In this document: positions 47,627 to 58,192 of the stretch, piece by piece
Position numbering within the stretch: position 1 is the stretch's first letter
How the letters are laid out: each line of letters begins with the position of its first letter
Source: Daphnia carinata
Lineage: Eukaryota; Arthropoda; Branchiopoda; Diplostraca; Daphniidae
Assembly (NCBI RefSeq): GCF_022539665.2
Contig: NC_081337.1
Location: 2,208,679-2,272,678 of the forward strand
Direction: 5' to 3'
Length of the DNA: 64,000 bases
Made by a program: the position numbers and the translations under genes
Notes under the pieces: generated by a model
Seen by the model: only the letters and a program-made list of their open reading frames with translations
Told to the model about the DNA's origin: nothing
Database searches by the model: none

Positions 47627-48574
47627 GGCTGTGATATAGCGATTGGTGAATGCATCGCTGAAATGCCTCAATGTTGTTTTTTCGCCTCGGCTGGTCGTTT
47701 GGAAGTCCATCCACAAACGGAATGCCAATCCGCATCCCTCCCATGGCCTACTGGTCATAACACGATAAGATAACGAGCGTTGGCCCAGTGAAGTGTTTAA
47801 CTGGAAATCGTTCGCTCTCCAAACTCCAGGTGCTAATTCAGGTAAAATTTGATTCTGCCCAACTAAAAAAAAAATTCAAGTGGATCGTAAATCAATTTGT
47901 TTTTTTGTCAGTAAATGTCTTCCCTGCGTCACTAAAACCAGACGGATTGCGGCAAATCTCTTCTTTTCTCTTCTCGTGGGGTAGCTGTGGCATCGGTGTC
48001 CAATTCATCTTCCCCGATGCTGAATAATTTAGCCGTTTCTTGACTCGATTTCTAAACAAATTCTCGTGACGCTTCCACAATAACGTTGTACTTCTTCGCC
48101 ATCCAGGTGGCCGCTATGCTGTATGAGCTCGGCCGACGGCCGCGAAATTTGAACGCGTTGACGTAACAACGGAATCACGAACGCTCTCTGCCATCCGCCA
48201 TCGGCAACAATAGAGACCCGGCCGCATCTGTTCAACTGTCACCAGCTGCGAGACTTGCGATCCTATTTGAATGGAATTTCCAATTGTTCTTTGTTTTGTT
48301 TATTGGCCGTCTTTTCTTTCGTGGTTTTTTCAACTCGTAACGTGGCGACATGAAGCCTCGATTCAAATAGATACGTTTCCACTGCGGATCTACTGCAACA
48401 CGACGTCTATCGAACGCTTGAAATGGTCAATGATGGTACACCGGACAATACCGCAACATCAAAGTGATGTTGCGGTTGCTTTTCAGTGTTGATTGTTGAA
48501 AAACCCAAATTTATTGACGTCGACGATGGTAATGAGAACTTTGATTAACGTTGATGAAACTGTTGGCTGTAGAA
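47627..48574 (-). pseudogene. Truncated BTB-type relative, third copy, ending at an inversion junction
   Basis: Matches 1,985-2,918 with a 4-bp deletion near 47,640 and a small inverted insertion at 48,461-48,475. The unit A sequence ends at about 48,574, where inverted D5 begins. Confidence 0.5.
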
Positions 48575-50209
48575 CTGTAAAGACGCATAAGATTTTGAAG
48601 CGTCACCAGAAGTGTACGGTTTTTCAATATTATTGAGCATATCTTCACTGTGAATGACGACCTAGGCCAAACAGTTGTGATAGCCACTCTTACTTAGCAG
48701 AATTTGTTCAGTGGCATGCAAGTCAGAGAGATTCACCGGAAATTCATCCATGCGCTCATTCTCGACCACCAGAAAATTATTTGATTTTTTTGCGTGCGCT
48801 CGAGCCTTTGAATGAACATACGCACGGTAAGTTTGTGGCAAATCGTGCCGAATAACCAGATGGCACGCTGGAACGTCAATCCCATCCTCTAAAATGCTCG
48901 TTGCTACAAGAATGTTACAATCGCGACTACGAAAACGCTTCATAACGTCTTCTTGTTTGCGTTCTTCACTTTCCATCTCTTTTACGGTCATGCCTTCCAT
49001 TCGACCAACAGTATACAGTGGGCTTACATACGCTAAATAAGGGTCGCCTCGACTTGCATCCTAGACAACAGTAAATTAAGGTATTTAATCCAACAAGGAT
49101 AATGTAACATCATCTTTTGATTACCTTTAACAGCTGATAAGAGTAGTTTGGCTGAGGTATGCCTCTCAGTGAAAATCATTTCACATAGCTGATAAGCGTC
49201 TTCTCGAATTCGGTAATGACGAGCAGGGAAATCAGGACGCCTATGACGACTGACATGACCCGATTGAGTTGTTGGCCGACACACAAAGGACGGCCATTTT
49301 CAGGTAACTCTACGGGCTGTAATCTTTCCGTGGACAATTTTTGAACTTGATCAGCGAGACCGTCGGCATCAACTATTACGGTGGAATCTAATTGCTCTGA
49401 TGGATCGTTGTTTCCGGGCAACTTTGAAGTTATTGGCGGTCGATAAATACGGAGTATGTCCAATCGGCGAAGAACATTAAGGTGGCTAAACTTCTCTACT
49501 ACTAATATTTGTTGGGATCGTGCCGATGAGCTCGAAGATAACTATTCAACCACTAAACGCGATCCATTATTTCTAGCTCGAGCCGAGTGGCTTCAGGCTT
49601 TGAGGATATTTCACACACTTAATTGTTTGGGGTGTGTTGAATGCCTATATTAAATCAATAATTTAAATAGATGAGAGTAGAAATCAAAATTTTAATGCTT
49701 ATGGTTCCTCACCGCAATGCTTATAAAACATTGTTTGAAGAGGAAATAGCTGACTGCAATTTGTTTTCCAGAATAGTTATCAATGGGAATAGTTCCATTG
49801 GCTTGCATAGTTAGTCACAATTGAAGCAGTCTAACCTAGGATTCTTGGATGTAGACTGTTGGCTGACTTTTCATATAAAGCCAATATTTTTTTTTTCCAA
49901 GCTTCATCATTCACAATGTTACGGCAGTCAGCCAATATTAACAAACTAAAGTTGCTCGTTTCAAAAAAGTCTTTCAGGATAGCCTCAAGGAAAACCAGGT
50001 AACTCATACCAAGCACTCGGTTTTCTCCTAACTCATCTTTCCATCTAGAACAAGAACAGATGCATCAAATATTTTCAAAATACTCATATGCTTAGACATA
50101 CCTCTGACAACTCCATTGTACTACACCATTTTTCTTATGGAAATGTCCCACCTTCAAAGGAGTGTGATGACGCAAGAAGGCAGATCGCTGAAGTGCCCAT
50201 TTAACTGTT
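48575..50209 (-). pseudogene. Dicer-1-like pseudogene D5 (inverted, least damaged helicase)
   Basis: Read on the minus strand. The exons give VVQWSCQR, NRVLGMSYLVFLEAILKDFF, ADCRNIVNDEAWKKKILALY, PRILG, then LCEMIFTERHTSAKLLLSAV, GDPYLAYVSPLYTVGRMEGM, EERKQEDVMKRFRSRDCNIL, ATSILEDGIDVPACHLVIRH and LPQTYRAYVHSKARAHAKKS. Three places that are broken in other copies are in frame here: the A-run after DEAW (10 A's), REDAYQLCEMIF without a stop, and SEERKQEDVMKRF without the extra base. It still has TAG after ILG, TAG after DRV, the 1-bp deletion before QQILVVEKF and TAG after HNCLA. It lacks the region corresponding to 56,035-56,245 of D6. The end at 48,575 is the inversion breakpoint. Confidence 0.88.
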
Positions 50210-51826
50210 TGATGAGGGATGCTGAAAACTGAGATGACAATTTATTTCCATGTATGATTTGCTGTAAGAAACAAAATTTGGTTGACAGCATATAAAACTA
50301 GAATGAAAATTTCTAATTAATGTGAAAACAGATGTTAAAATTTAATAGAAGAAAGAACCAAGATGGTTAAAGGATGATGAAAATTAGTTGCCTTATGATA
50401 ACAACAAAGCCGGCATTCTGTGAATCCAAATAAACACCCTCAACTAAAATGACAGCATTTTCTGGATACTCCTCACTATTGTTTTGTAATTTAGCGGTTT
50501 AGGGGCGAGGGAACAAGAGTTCGTCTTATCTCTAATGCTAACAAAATGAATTTCAACTAAAAAATGAGAGAACTTTCAACTGACCTTTTTCACCTGCCTT
50601 ACCCAGGTCACCTTAAAGAAATTCAAATCCCAGGTCACCTTAAGGAAATTCTAATCTGTGGAAATGGAGACCCGCAACGAAGCTAAAATGCTGAAAATGG
50701 ACATCGCAACAAAGGGAGAAATGAATGAAAAGGTTTAGTTAAGTGTGCTAGTCACTCGCCACCAAGTGACGACCGAGCAGAAGCTTCCCGGTCTTCCGGT
50801 GGGACACTTTCAAATTCACGATCCGTCATTCGAGCATACGATTTTTTTATTGTGGTTTTTTTTCGCGTGTATTTTTTTTCTTAAAAGAATTCTATTCGAA
50901 AGATACTAAAAGAAGTAAAGAATACAGTGTATTTGTTAAAATTGCGAATTGAGTTTATTTTATTTACGAAATTGAACATTAAACGTCAGATTGTGCCATA
51001 AAGAGCTGCAGCCGTTTACAAGTGATATGGTACAGTATAAAAGACTTGATAAAACAATTTTTAATTGGTAACGGTGTTTGGTTCACTAGTGCCGTTACTG
51101 CGTGTATAACTGTTACTAATGAATGCTTATCTAATTGCAGGTATGGGAATGGCGGAAATGGAGGCGGAGATGGATTGGTGCAGTCAGTGGTTGGCGTGGT
51201 AGCATGTGCATGTGGTGTCCAAAAAAAAATACAGTAGCACTGGGGTTGTCGGTAGACCGCGTTTCTTGCGCCGCTCAATGGGTACACCGTCGTAATAAGA
51301 TTACGTCAGCATGCACCTACCACACGGATCTCCAAACCACGGACATTCCTCCAATGCTGGGACCGCATTCCACAAGATTAGTGCCAACGTCCTGACGTTT
51401 AGAGCAAAAACGGCGTAGGCGATGCATTTATTGGCGAGTTATCCTTATTCAAGAGCCAAAGACGCCTTTCAAAGCTATGCCATAGCTAGGTATAGCCACA
51501 ATGTTAAAATAGTAATTAGAATTATAAAAAAGATGATATTTTAAAGAATAAAACAAAACAGCAGTAGTAGTAAACATTTCATAGCTTTTTAAAACCGATT
51601 GAACTCATTTTACATAACAAATGTGCATTACTTCCGTAAGTCCAAAGGTTGTATTTACCTAAAGAGCTCCCACAACAACCATCTGTTGCAACTGTTGCCC
51701 TCTATTGTCTATTTCAAGTGCTGCCATCTTGTGTTTGACCTTATTACCTTGTCTGTTTTCTGTATTACTGTCTTTCCACCCTAGAGGTCAGGTCGAACCT
51801 TAGTCGACCTCTGGCCTCTGTTTTAT
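50210..51826. repeat. Leader module L5, inverted, left arm of the large palindrome
   Basis: Reverse complement of 54,416-56,040. It contains the two 27-bp repeats (about 50,605-50,655), the conserved block with the TATAAAA and an extension (51,410-51,826) not seen in L1, L3 or L4 but present next to L6. Frames of 71-102 codons here are mirror images of frames in L6 and show no product. Confidence 0.6.
51036..51043 (+). promoter_or_regulatory. TATA box of leader L5, pointing away from Dicer D5
   Basis: TATAAAAG on the plus strand, conserved at the equivalent place in the leaders (minus strand at 10,189 and 28,974; plus strand at 62,241; mutated to TATAACAG in L6). It is followed downstream by TCTAATTGCAGGTATGGG. 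No TCAGT initiator is seen about 30 bp downstream, so activity is uncertain. Confidence 0.4.
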
Positions 51827-52956
51827 TCAGGGCGCATTTTGGCGTCTACTTTTAGTTCAACTTTTTCAGCGAACTTGCGTTTTTGCGTCAAAGTCCGGTA
51901 GATGGTGAACCGCTGACCGTTTTGGCGCCAACTGCAAGGGTAAGTTGAACTGAAAAAGTTGAACTTCTTCAACGGTGACTGCTACCGTTGAGCTCCTAGG
52001 TCAACCGTGGTAGAGTAATTTTTTTTACGCATTTCGTTTTCTGTAGAAAATAAGTATTGCATCCTTGTTTATTGCAGACGTTGTTTGTATTTTTAAACTT
52101 GATTTTCTTTAACTTTTTTTTAGTTGTTTTAATTTACAGATTCAATCAAAATGGAAAGTCCTTTTTATTATGTAAGTGAAACAGAAGAAGTTATTCCAAA
52201 GAAAGAGTGTTGGAATGGGAAAAAAACTGCCACACAAGTAGCAATTGATGCTGAAACCGAAAGTTTTTTGGGTAAGTTATTATATTATACTTAGTTCATT
52301 TAAAATTTATAATTTAAAACATCAACCCATTTACATTTAGGTTTATTAAAAGATAAATGGGAATGTTAAGCGATTCGAAGACAGGCAAACGGCAAATTTG
52401 GCACTGCATAGCCACTGAACTAGAAGAAGCTGGATTTTCTATTCGTGGCAGTGATAAAATTCAAACGTGCAATACCAAATGGGAAAATCTACGCAAAGAA
52501 TATAGAGGCTACATTTCTAAAAATATTGATTTACAAAAATGTCAGATTCACTTTCTTCACTGGATGATTGGATTTCATTGTAAATATATTGCGACAGAAG
52601 AAGACATAATGTTCTTTTATCTGCCATATTACCTAAATTTATATAAATGTTATTATACATAGTCACTTCAAACAATAATAAAATACTTACAAATATTTAG
52701 GATGAAGTTTTTAGATAATAAAATGGTTGTATTAATTTTAACTTTGACAATTATAAAATCGTACAATGTTACACAGAATGTAAACAAAAATAAGCAGACG
52801 AAAATGTAGCAGGCAGCCATGCAAAAGGCGGATGTCAATTGACATTAACTGTCATTTTACCGTAAACTAGTAGTTCAGCTGGGCAGTTCAACCTCAGGCC
52901 ATTTTAACGTCAACCACTTAGTTGAACCAAAAAGGTTGAACTTTTGACAAAATGTA
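51827..52956 (+). mobile_element. DNA-transposon-like insertion with a Myb/SANT-type (trihelix) gene
   Basis: The ends are imperfect inverted repeats (left GCATTTTGGCG then TTTTAGTTCAACTTTTT; right, reversed, ACATTTTGTC then AAAAGTTCAACC). Inside, an ATG at 52,151 starts MESPFYYVSETEEVIPKKEC, with an intron from 52,271 (GTAAGTT) to an ACATTTAG acceptor at about 52,340. The next exon gives LLKDKWE, then after one missing base MLSDSKTGKRQIWHCIATEL and NTKWENLRKEYRGYISKN, the spaced-tryptophan pattern of a trihelix Myb/SANT DNA-binding domain. The frame ends at 52,662. No transposase is present. The mirror arm of the palindrome (around 54,416) lacks the insert, which defines its borders. Confidence 0.6.
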
Positions 52957-53217
52957 ACGGGGAGTTTGGCCCGATGTCATCAGCAGAACAAGTATTTGCT
53001 TCTGCCCAAGTCCTTTAAAATGTACCTGATTCCTAACGTATGTTTTAATTAATGATTTCATTCTTTTAATTATCTGTGAAACAAAATTTTAAGATGCACC
53101 GACAAAATAAATCCAACAACCGAAGATAAGCCCGACCCTTTCCAGGGACAAGCAGCGATGAAGAATCGACGCCCGGTTTTTCAAAAACAAAAAAAAAGGT
53201 TATAATAAACAACCTTC
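52957..53217. other. Palindrome spacer
   Basis: Partly matches (inverted) 54,020-54,420, with rearrangements and a local repeat of TCAGCAGAACAAGTATTTG at about 52,978 and 53,344. No gene. Confidence 0.45.
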
Positions 53218-54020
53218 GGAATCTGCAACGTAGAAGGCTATTGATGCAAAAGCTGTGCGGTCCCCAATTGCTGCGGTTTTTTCTCCATCATACTCCTGGC
53301 AATGCTTTTCGTTCTTGGTCTGCTTCTTTTCATGTATTTTGCAATCAGCAGAACAAGTATTTGTTCTGAACCTGGAAAATGTACCTGATATAACGTATTT
53401 TTAATTAAAGATTTCATTCTTTTAATAGGACAAAATTTTAAGCCCGACAAAATAAGTCCAACAAAATAAGCCCGACTTTTAGTTTTTTTACGGTTATTTC
53501 AAAACCTATAAGGCCAATGTGAAAATAAACATGATATTCGTAATCTTACCTTTCTTTAACACCAATCCTGTTAGAATTCATCGATGATTGCGAATATCAT
53601 GTTTCGCAAATAAACATGATATATCGTGAAAATAAACATGATATTCGCAATCATCGATGAATTCTAACAGGATTGGTGTTAAAGAAAGGTAAGATTACGA
53701 ATATCATGTTTATTTTCACATTGGCCTTATAGGTTTTGAAATAACCGTAAAAAAACTAAAAGTCGGGCTTATTTTGTTGGACTTATTTTGTCGGGCTTAA
53801 AATTTTGTCCTATTAAAAGAATGAAATCTTTAATTAAAAATACGTTATATCAGGTACATTTTCCAGGTGCCCAGAACAAATACTTGTTCTGCTGATACCT
53901 GCAAAATACATGAAAAGAAGCAGACCAAGAACAAAAAGCATTGCCAGGAGTATGATGGAGAAAAAACCGCAGCAAATGGGGACCGCGCAGCTTTTGCATC
54001 AATAGCCTTCTACGTTGCAG
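53218..54020. repeat. Inner palindrome
   Basis: Arms 53,218-53,604 and 53,634-54,020 are reverse complements with few differences, separated by about 29 bp centred at 53,619. The centre itself repeats AATAAACATGATAT. Minus-strand frames in the right arm up to 54,218 include a polar stretch (GTSSDEESTPGCAGIQKQKK, then RNLQRRRLLMQKL) that looks like an old coding fragment, but I cannot identify it. Confidence 0.75.
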
Positions 54021-54415
54021 ATTCCGAAGGGTGTGTTTATTATAACCTCTTTTTTTTTGTTTTTGAATGCCCGCACAACCGGGCGTCGATTCTTCATCGC
54101 TGCTTGTCCCTGGACTTTGGTTTTCTAGGGTCGACAGCTCTACATCTTCGGTTGTCCTTGGATTTGGGTGCGTCTTCGATCGGTGCATCGATGTGTTACA
54201 GTTTCTTCTTACATACATTTAGTTTCACAGATAATTTGCAACAAAGACATACAAAATACACACAGATACTATTTACAACACATATACTATACGCGAAAGG
54301 AAGCCAGCAGTCATGCACAGCTCCTTCTTAAAGGACTTACGCGAGGGCAGCCAGCAACAGCAGAGCCCCCTCTTAGCGTCCTATCTGACATCGGGCCAAA
54401 TCCCGACTCCCCGTT

Positions 54416-56221
54416 TGAATAAAACAGAGGCCAAAGGTCGACTAAGGTTCGACCTGACCTCTAGGGGTGGAAAGACAGTAATACAGAAAACAGACAAGGT
54501 AATAAGGTCAAACACAAGATGGCAGCACTTGAAATAGACAATAGAGGGCAACAGTTGCAACAGATGGTTGTTGTGGGAGCTCTTAAGGTAAATACAACCT
54601 TTGGACTTACAAGAGTAATGCACATTTGTTATGTATAATGAGTTCAATCGGTTTTAAAAAGCTATGAAATGTTTACTACTACTGCTGTTTTGTTTTATTC
54701 TTTAAAATATCATCTTTTTTTTATAATTCTAATTACTATTTTAACATTGTGGCTATACCTAGCTATGGCATAGCTTTGAATGGCATCTTTGGCTCTTGAA
54801 TAAGGTTAACTCGCCAATAAATGCATCGCCTACGCCGTTTATGCTCTAAACGGCAGGACGTTGGCACTAATCTTGTAGAATGCGGTCCCAGCATTGGAGG
54901 AATGTCCGTGGTTTGGAGATCCGTGTGGTAGGTGCATGCTGACGCAATCTTATTACGTCGGTGTACCCATTGAGCGGCGCAAGAAACGCGGTCTACCGAC
55001 AACCCAAGTGCTACTGTAATTTTTTGGACACCACATGCACATGCTACCACGCCAACCACTGACTGCACCAATCCATCTCCGCCTCCATTTCCGCCATTCC
55101 CATACCTGCAATTAGATAAGCATTCATTAGTAACAGTTATACACGCAGTAACGGCGCTAGTGAACCAAACACCGTTACCAATTAAAAATTGTTTTATCAA
55201 GTCTGTTATACTGTACCATATCACTTGTAAACGGCTGCAGCTCTTTATGGCACAATCTGACGTTTAATGTTCAATTTCGTAAATAAAATAAACTCAATTG
55301 GCAATTTTAACAAATGAACTGTATTCTTTACTTATTTTAGTATCTTTCGAATAGAATTCTTTTAAGAAAAAAATTACACGCGAAAAAAAACCACAATAAA
55401 AAAATCGTATGCTCGAATGACGGATCGTGAATTTGAAAGTGTCCCACCGGAAGACCGAGAAGCTTCTGCTCGGTCGTCACTTGGTGGCGAGTGACTAGCA
55501 CACTTAACTAAACCTTTTCATTCATTTCTCCCTTTGTTGCGATGTCCATTTTCAGCATTTTAGCTTCGTTGCGGGTCTCCATTTCCACAGATTAGAATTT
55601 CCTTAAGGTGACCTGGGATTTGAATTTCTTTAAGGTGACCTGGGTAAGGCAGGTGAAAAAGGTCAGTTGAAAGTTCTCTCATTTTTTAGTTGAAATTCAT
55701 TTTGTTAGCATTAGAGATAAGACGAACTCTTGTTCCCTCGCCCCTAAACCGCTAAATTACAAAACAATAGTGAGGAGTATCCAGAAAATGCTGTCATTTT
55801 AGTTGAGGGTGTTTATTTGGATTCACAGAATGCCGGCTTTGTTGTTATCATAAGGCAACTAATTTTCATCATCCTTTAACCATCTTGGTTCTTTCTTCTA
55901 TTAAATTTTAACATCTGTCTTCACATTAATTAGAAATTTTCATTCTAGTTTTATATGCTGTCAACCAAATTTTGTTTCTTACAGCAAATCATACATGGAA
56001 ATAAATTGTCATCTCAGTTTTCAGCATCCCTCATCAAACTAAAAGAATATGGGAGATTGCTGTCTAGTTCTGACATTGCAAAGTGAGATTATTTAAAATT
56101 TGATTTAGTTATCTTAAAATTGAAGTTTGAAGGTATGTTTTTCTGTGGTTTTCAGTATGCGAAGATATCTCTCTGATGATCTATTTAATCAGTTTACAAC
56201 AACTAGGAGGTTTTTCCTCAG
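54416..56221. repeat. Leader module L6 and intronic remnant, right arm of the large palindrome
   Basis: 54,860-55,680 is the leader; 54,416-54,860 is the extension shared only with L5. The minus-strand TATA is altered to TATAACAG at about 55,205-55,212. The Walker A exon is missing except for its last bases (GAAGTTTGAAGGTATG at about 56,122). The 153-codon minus frame 55,224-54,763 crosses the element without recognisable domains and is not counted as a gene. Confidence 0.6.
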
Positions 56222-58192
56222 TATACCTTACACCAACAGTTAAATTGACACTTCAGCGATCTGCCTACTTGCGTCATCACACTCCTTTGAAGTTGGGACA
56301 TTTTCATGAGAAAAAAAGTGTAGTACAATGGAGTTGCCAGAGGTACGTCTAAGCATATATGAGTATTTTGAAAATATTTGATGCATCTGTTCTTGTTCTA
56401 GATGGAAAAATGAGTTAGGAAAAAACCAAGTGTTTGTATGACTTACCTGGTTTTCCTTGAGGCTATCCTGAAAGACTTCCTTGAAACGAGCAACTTTAAT
56501 TTGTTAATATTGGCTGACTGCCGTAACGTTGTGAATGATGAAGCTTGGAAAAAAAAAAAATATTGGCTTTATATGAAAAGTCAGCCAACAGTCTACATCC
56601 AAGGATCCTAGGATTGACTGCATCAATTGTGACTAACATATGCAAGCCAATGGAACTATTCCAATTGATAACTATTCGGGAAAGCAAATTGCAGTCAGCT
56701 ATTTACTCTTCAAACAATGTTTTATCAGCATTATGGTGAGGAACCATAAGCATTAAAATTTTGATTTCTACTCTCATCTATTTAAATTATTGATTTAATA
56801 TAGGCATTTAACACACCCCAAAGAATTAGTGTGTGAAATATCCTCAAAGCCTGAAGCCACTCGGCTCGAGCTAGAAATAATGGATCGCGTTTAGTGGTTG
56901 AATAGTTATCTTCGAGCTCATCGGCACGATCCCAACAAATATTAGTAGTAGAGAAGTTTAGCCACTTTAATGTTCTTCGCCTTTTGGACATACTCCGTAT
57001 TTATCGACCGCCAATAACTTCAAAGTTGCCCGGAAACAACGATCCATCAGAGCAATTAGATTCCACCGTAATAGTTGATGCCGACGGTCTCGCTGATCAA
57101 GTTCAAAAATTGTCCACGGAAAGATTACAGCCCGTAGAGTTACCTGAGAATGGCTCGTCCTTTGTGCGTCGGCCAACAGCTCAATCGGGTCACGTCAGTC
57201 GTCATAGGCGTCCCGATTTCCCTGCTCGTCATTACCGAATTTGAGAAGACGCTTATCAGCTATGTGGAATGATTTTCACTGAGAGGCATACCTCAGCCAA
57301 ACTACTCTTATCAGCTGTTAAAGGTAATCAAAAGATGATGTTACATTATCCTTGTTGGATTAAATACCTTAATTTACTGTTGTCTAGGATGCAAGTCGAG
57401 GCGACCCTTATTTAGCGTATGTAAGCCCACTGTATACCGTTGATCGGATTGAAGGCATGGCCGTTAAGGAAATAGAAAGTGAAGACCGGGAAGCAAGAAG
57501 ATGTTATGAAGCGTTTTCGTAGTCGCGATTGTAACATTCTTGTAGCAACGAGCATTTTAGAGGATGGGATTGACGTTCCAGCGTGCCATCTGGTTATTCG
57601 GCACGATTTGCCACAAACTTGCCGTGCGTATGTTCATTCAAAGACTCGAGCGCGCGCAAAAAAATCAAATAATTTTCTGGTGGTCGAGAAGGAGCGCATG
57701 GATGAATTTCTGGTGAATCTCTCTGACTTGCATGCCACTGAACAAATTCTGCTAAGTAAGAGTGGCTATCACAACTGTTTGGCCTAGGTCGTCATTCACA
57801 GTGAAGATATGCCCAATAATATTGAGAAACTGTACACTTCTGGTGACGCTTCAAAATCTTATGCGTCTTTACAAAACGCCATCTCTATCATTAACAGGTA
57901 TAACGCAAATGGGTTGAAATAAAAACGGCTGTAAATTTCAGAAAGATAAATATTTTTAGATATTGCGCAAAGTTGCCCAGTGATTGTTTCACTCGCCTTA
58001 TTCCTGTTTGGAAAATACGAACAGTTAAAGCGAGAATACGTTGACCTATCTGTATGGGACACGTGGTGCAAACTAGTTCAGAAACTGCGACGCAGCAGAG
58101 AAAATGCGCTTGGATGTAGCGTATGTTTGCTCATTACAACTACCAATAAATTCTCCTCTGCAGCAAACTGTATCAGCTCTTCCCGTGCCATC
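56222..58192 (+). pseudogene. Dicer-1-like pseudogene D6
   Basis: Exon 56,222-56,342 is open (VYLTPTVKLTLQRSAYLRHH), whereas D3 has a TGA there. The next exon has lost two bases (AAGTGTTTGTATGAC), shifting NRVLVMTY. Then follow ADCRN, HPRILGLTASIV, EISSKPEATRLELEIMDRV and TAG, the shared 1-bp deletion, TGA after HYRI, the extra base near 57,490, NILVATSILEDGIDVPACHL, HSKTRARAKKSN and TAG after HNCLA. An extra base in FQK near 58,085 shifts the frame before RRSRENA. It ends at the GTGCCATC junction. It is the right-hand partner of D5 in the head-to-head inverted repeat. Confidence 0.88.

Noticed and set aside
49456-49653. 65-codon plus-strand frame (RRTLRWLNFSTTN...) in D5 and its mirror frames in other copies
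   Set aside because: Antisense shadow of the Dicer exon containing EISSKPEATRLELEIMD.
53867-54331. 154-codon plus-strand frame in the palindrome
   Set aside because: It spans palindrome arm and unrelated spacer, the mirror arm does not keep it, and the opposite strand has the more protein-like stretch, itself unidentified.
54763-55224. 153-codon minus-strand frame in leader L6 as a gene
   Set aside because: The equivalent frame is broken or altered in every other leader copy, the composition is low-complexity (GNGGNGGGDG), and no domain is visible. It crosses repeat sequence shared with SINE-like DNA.
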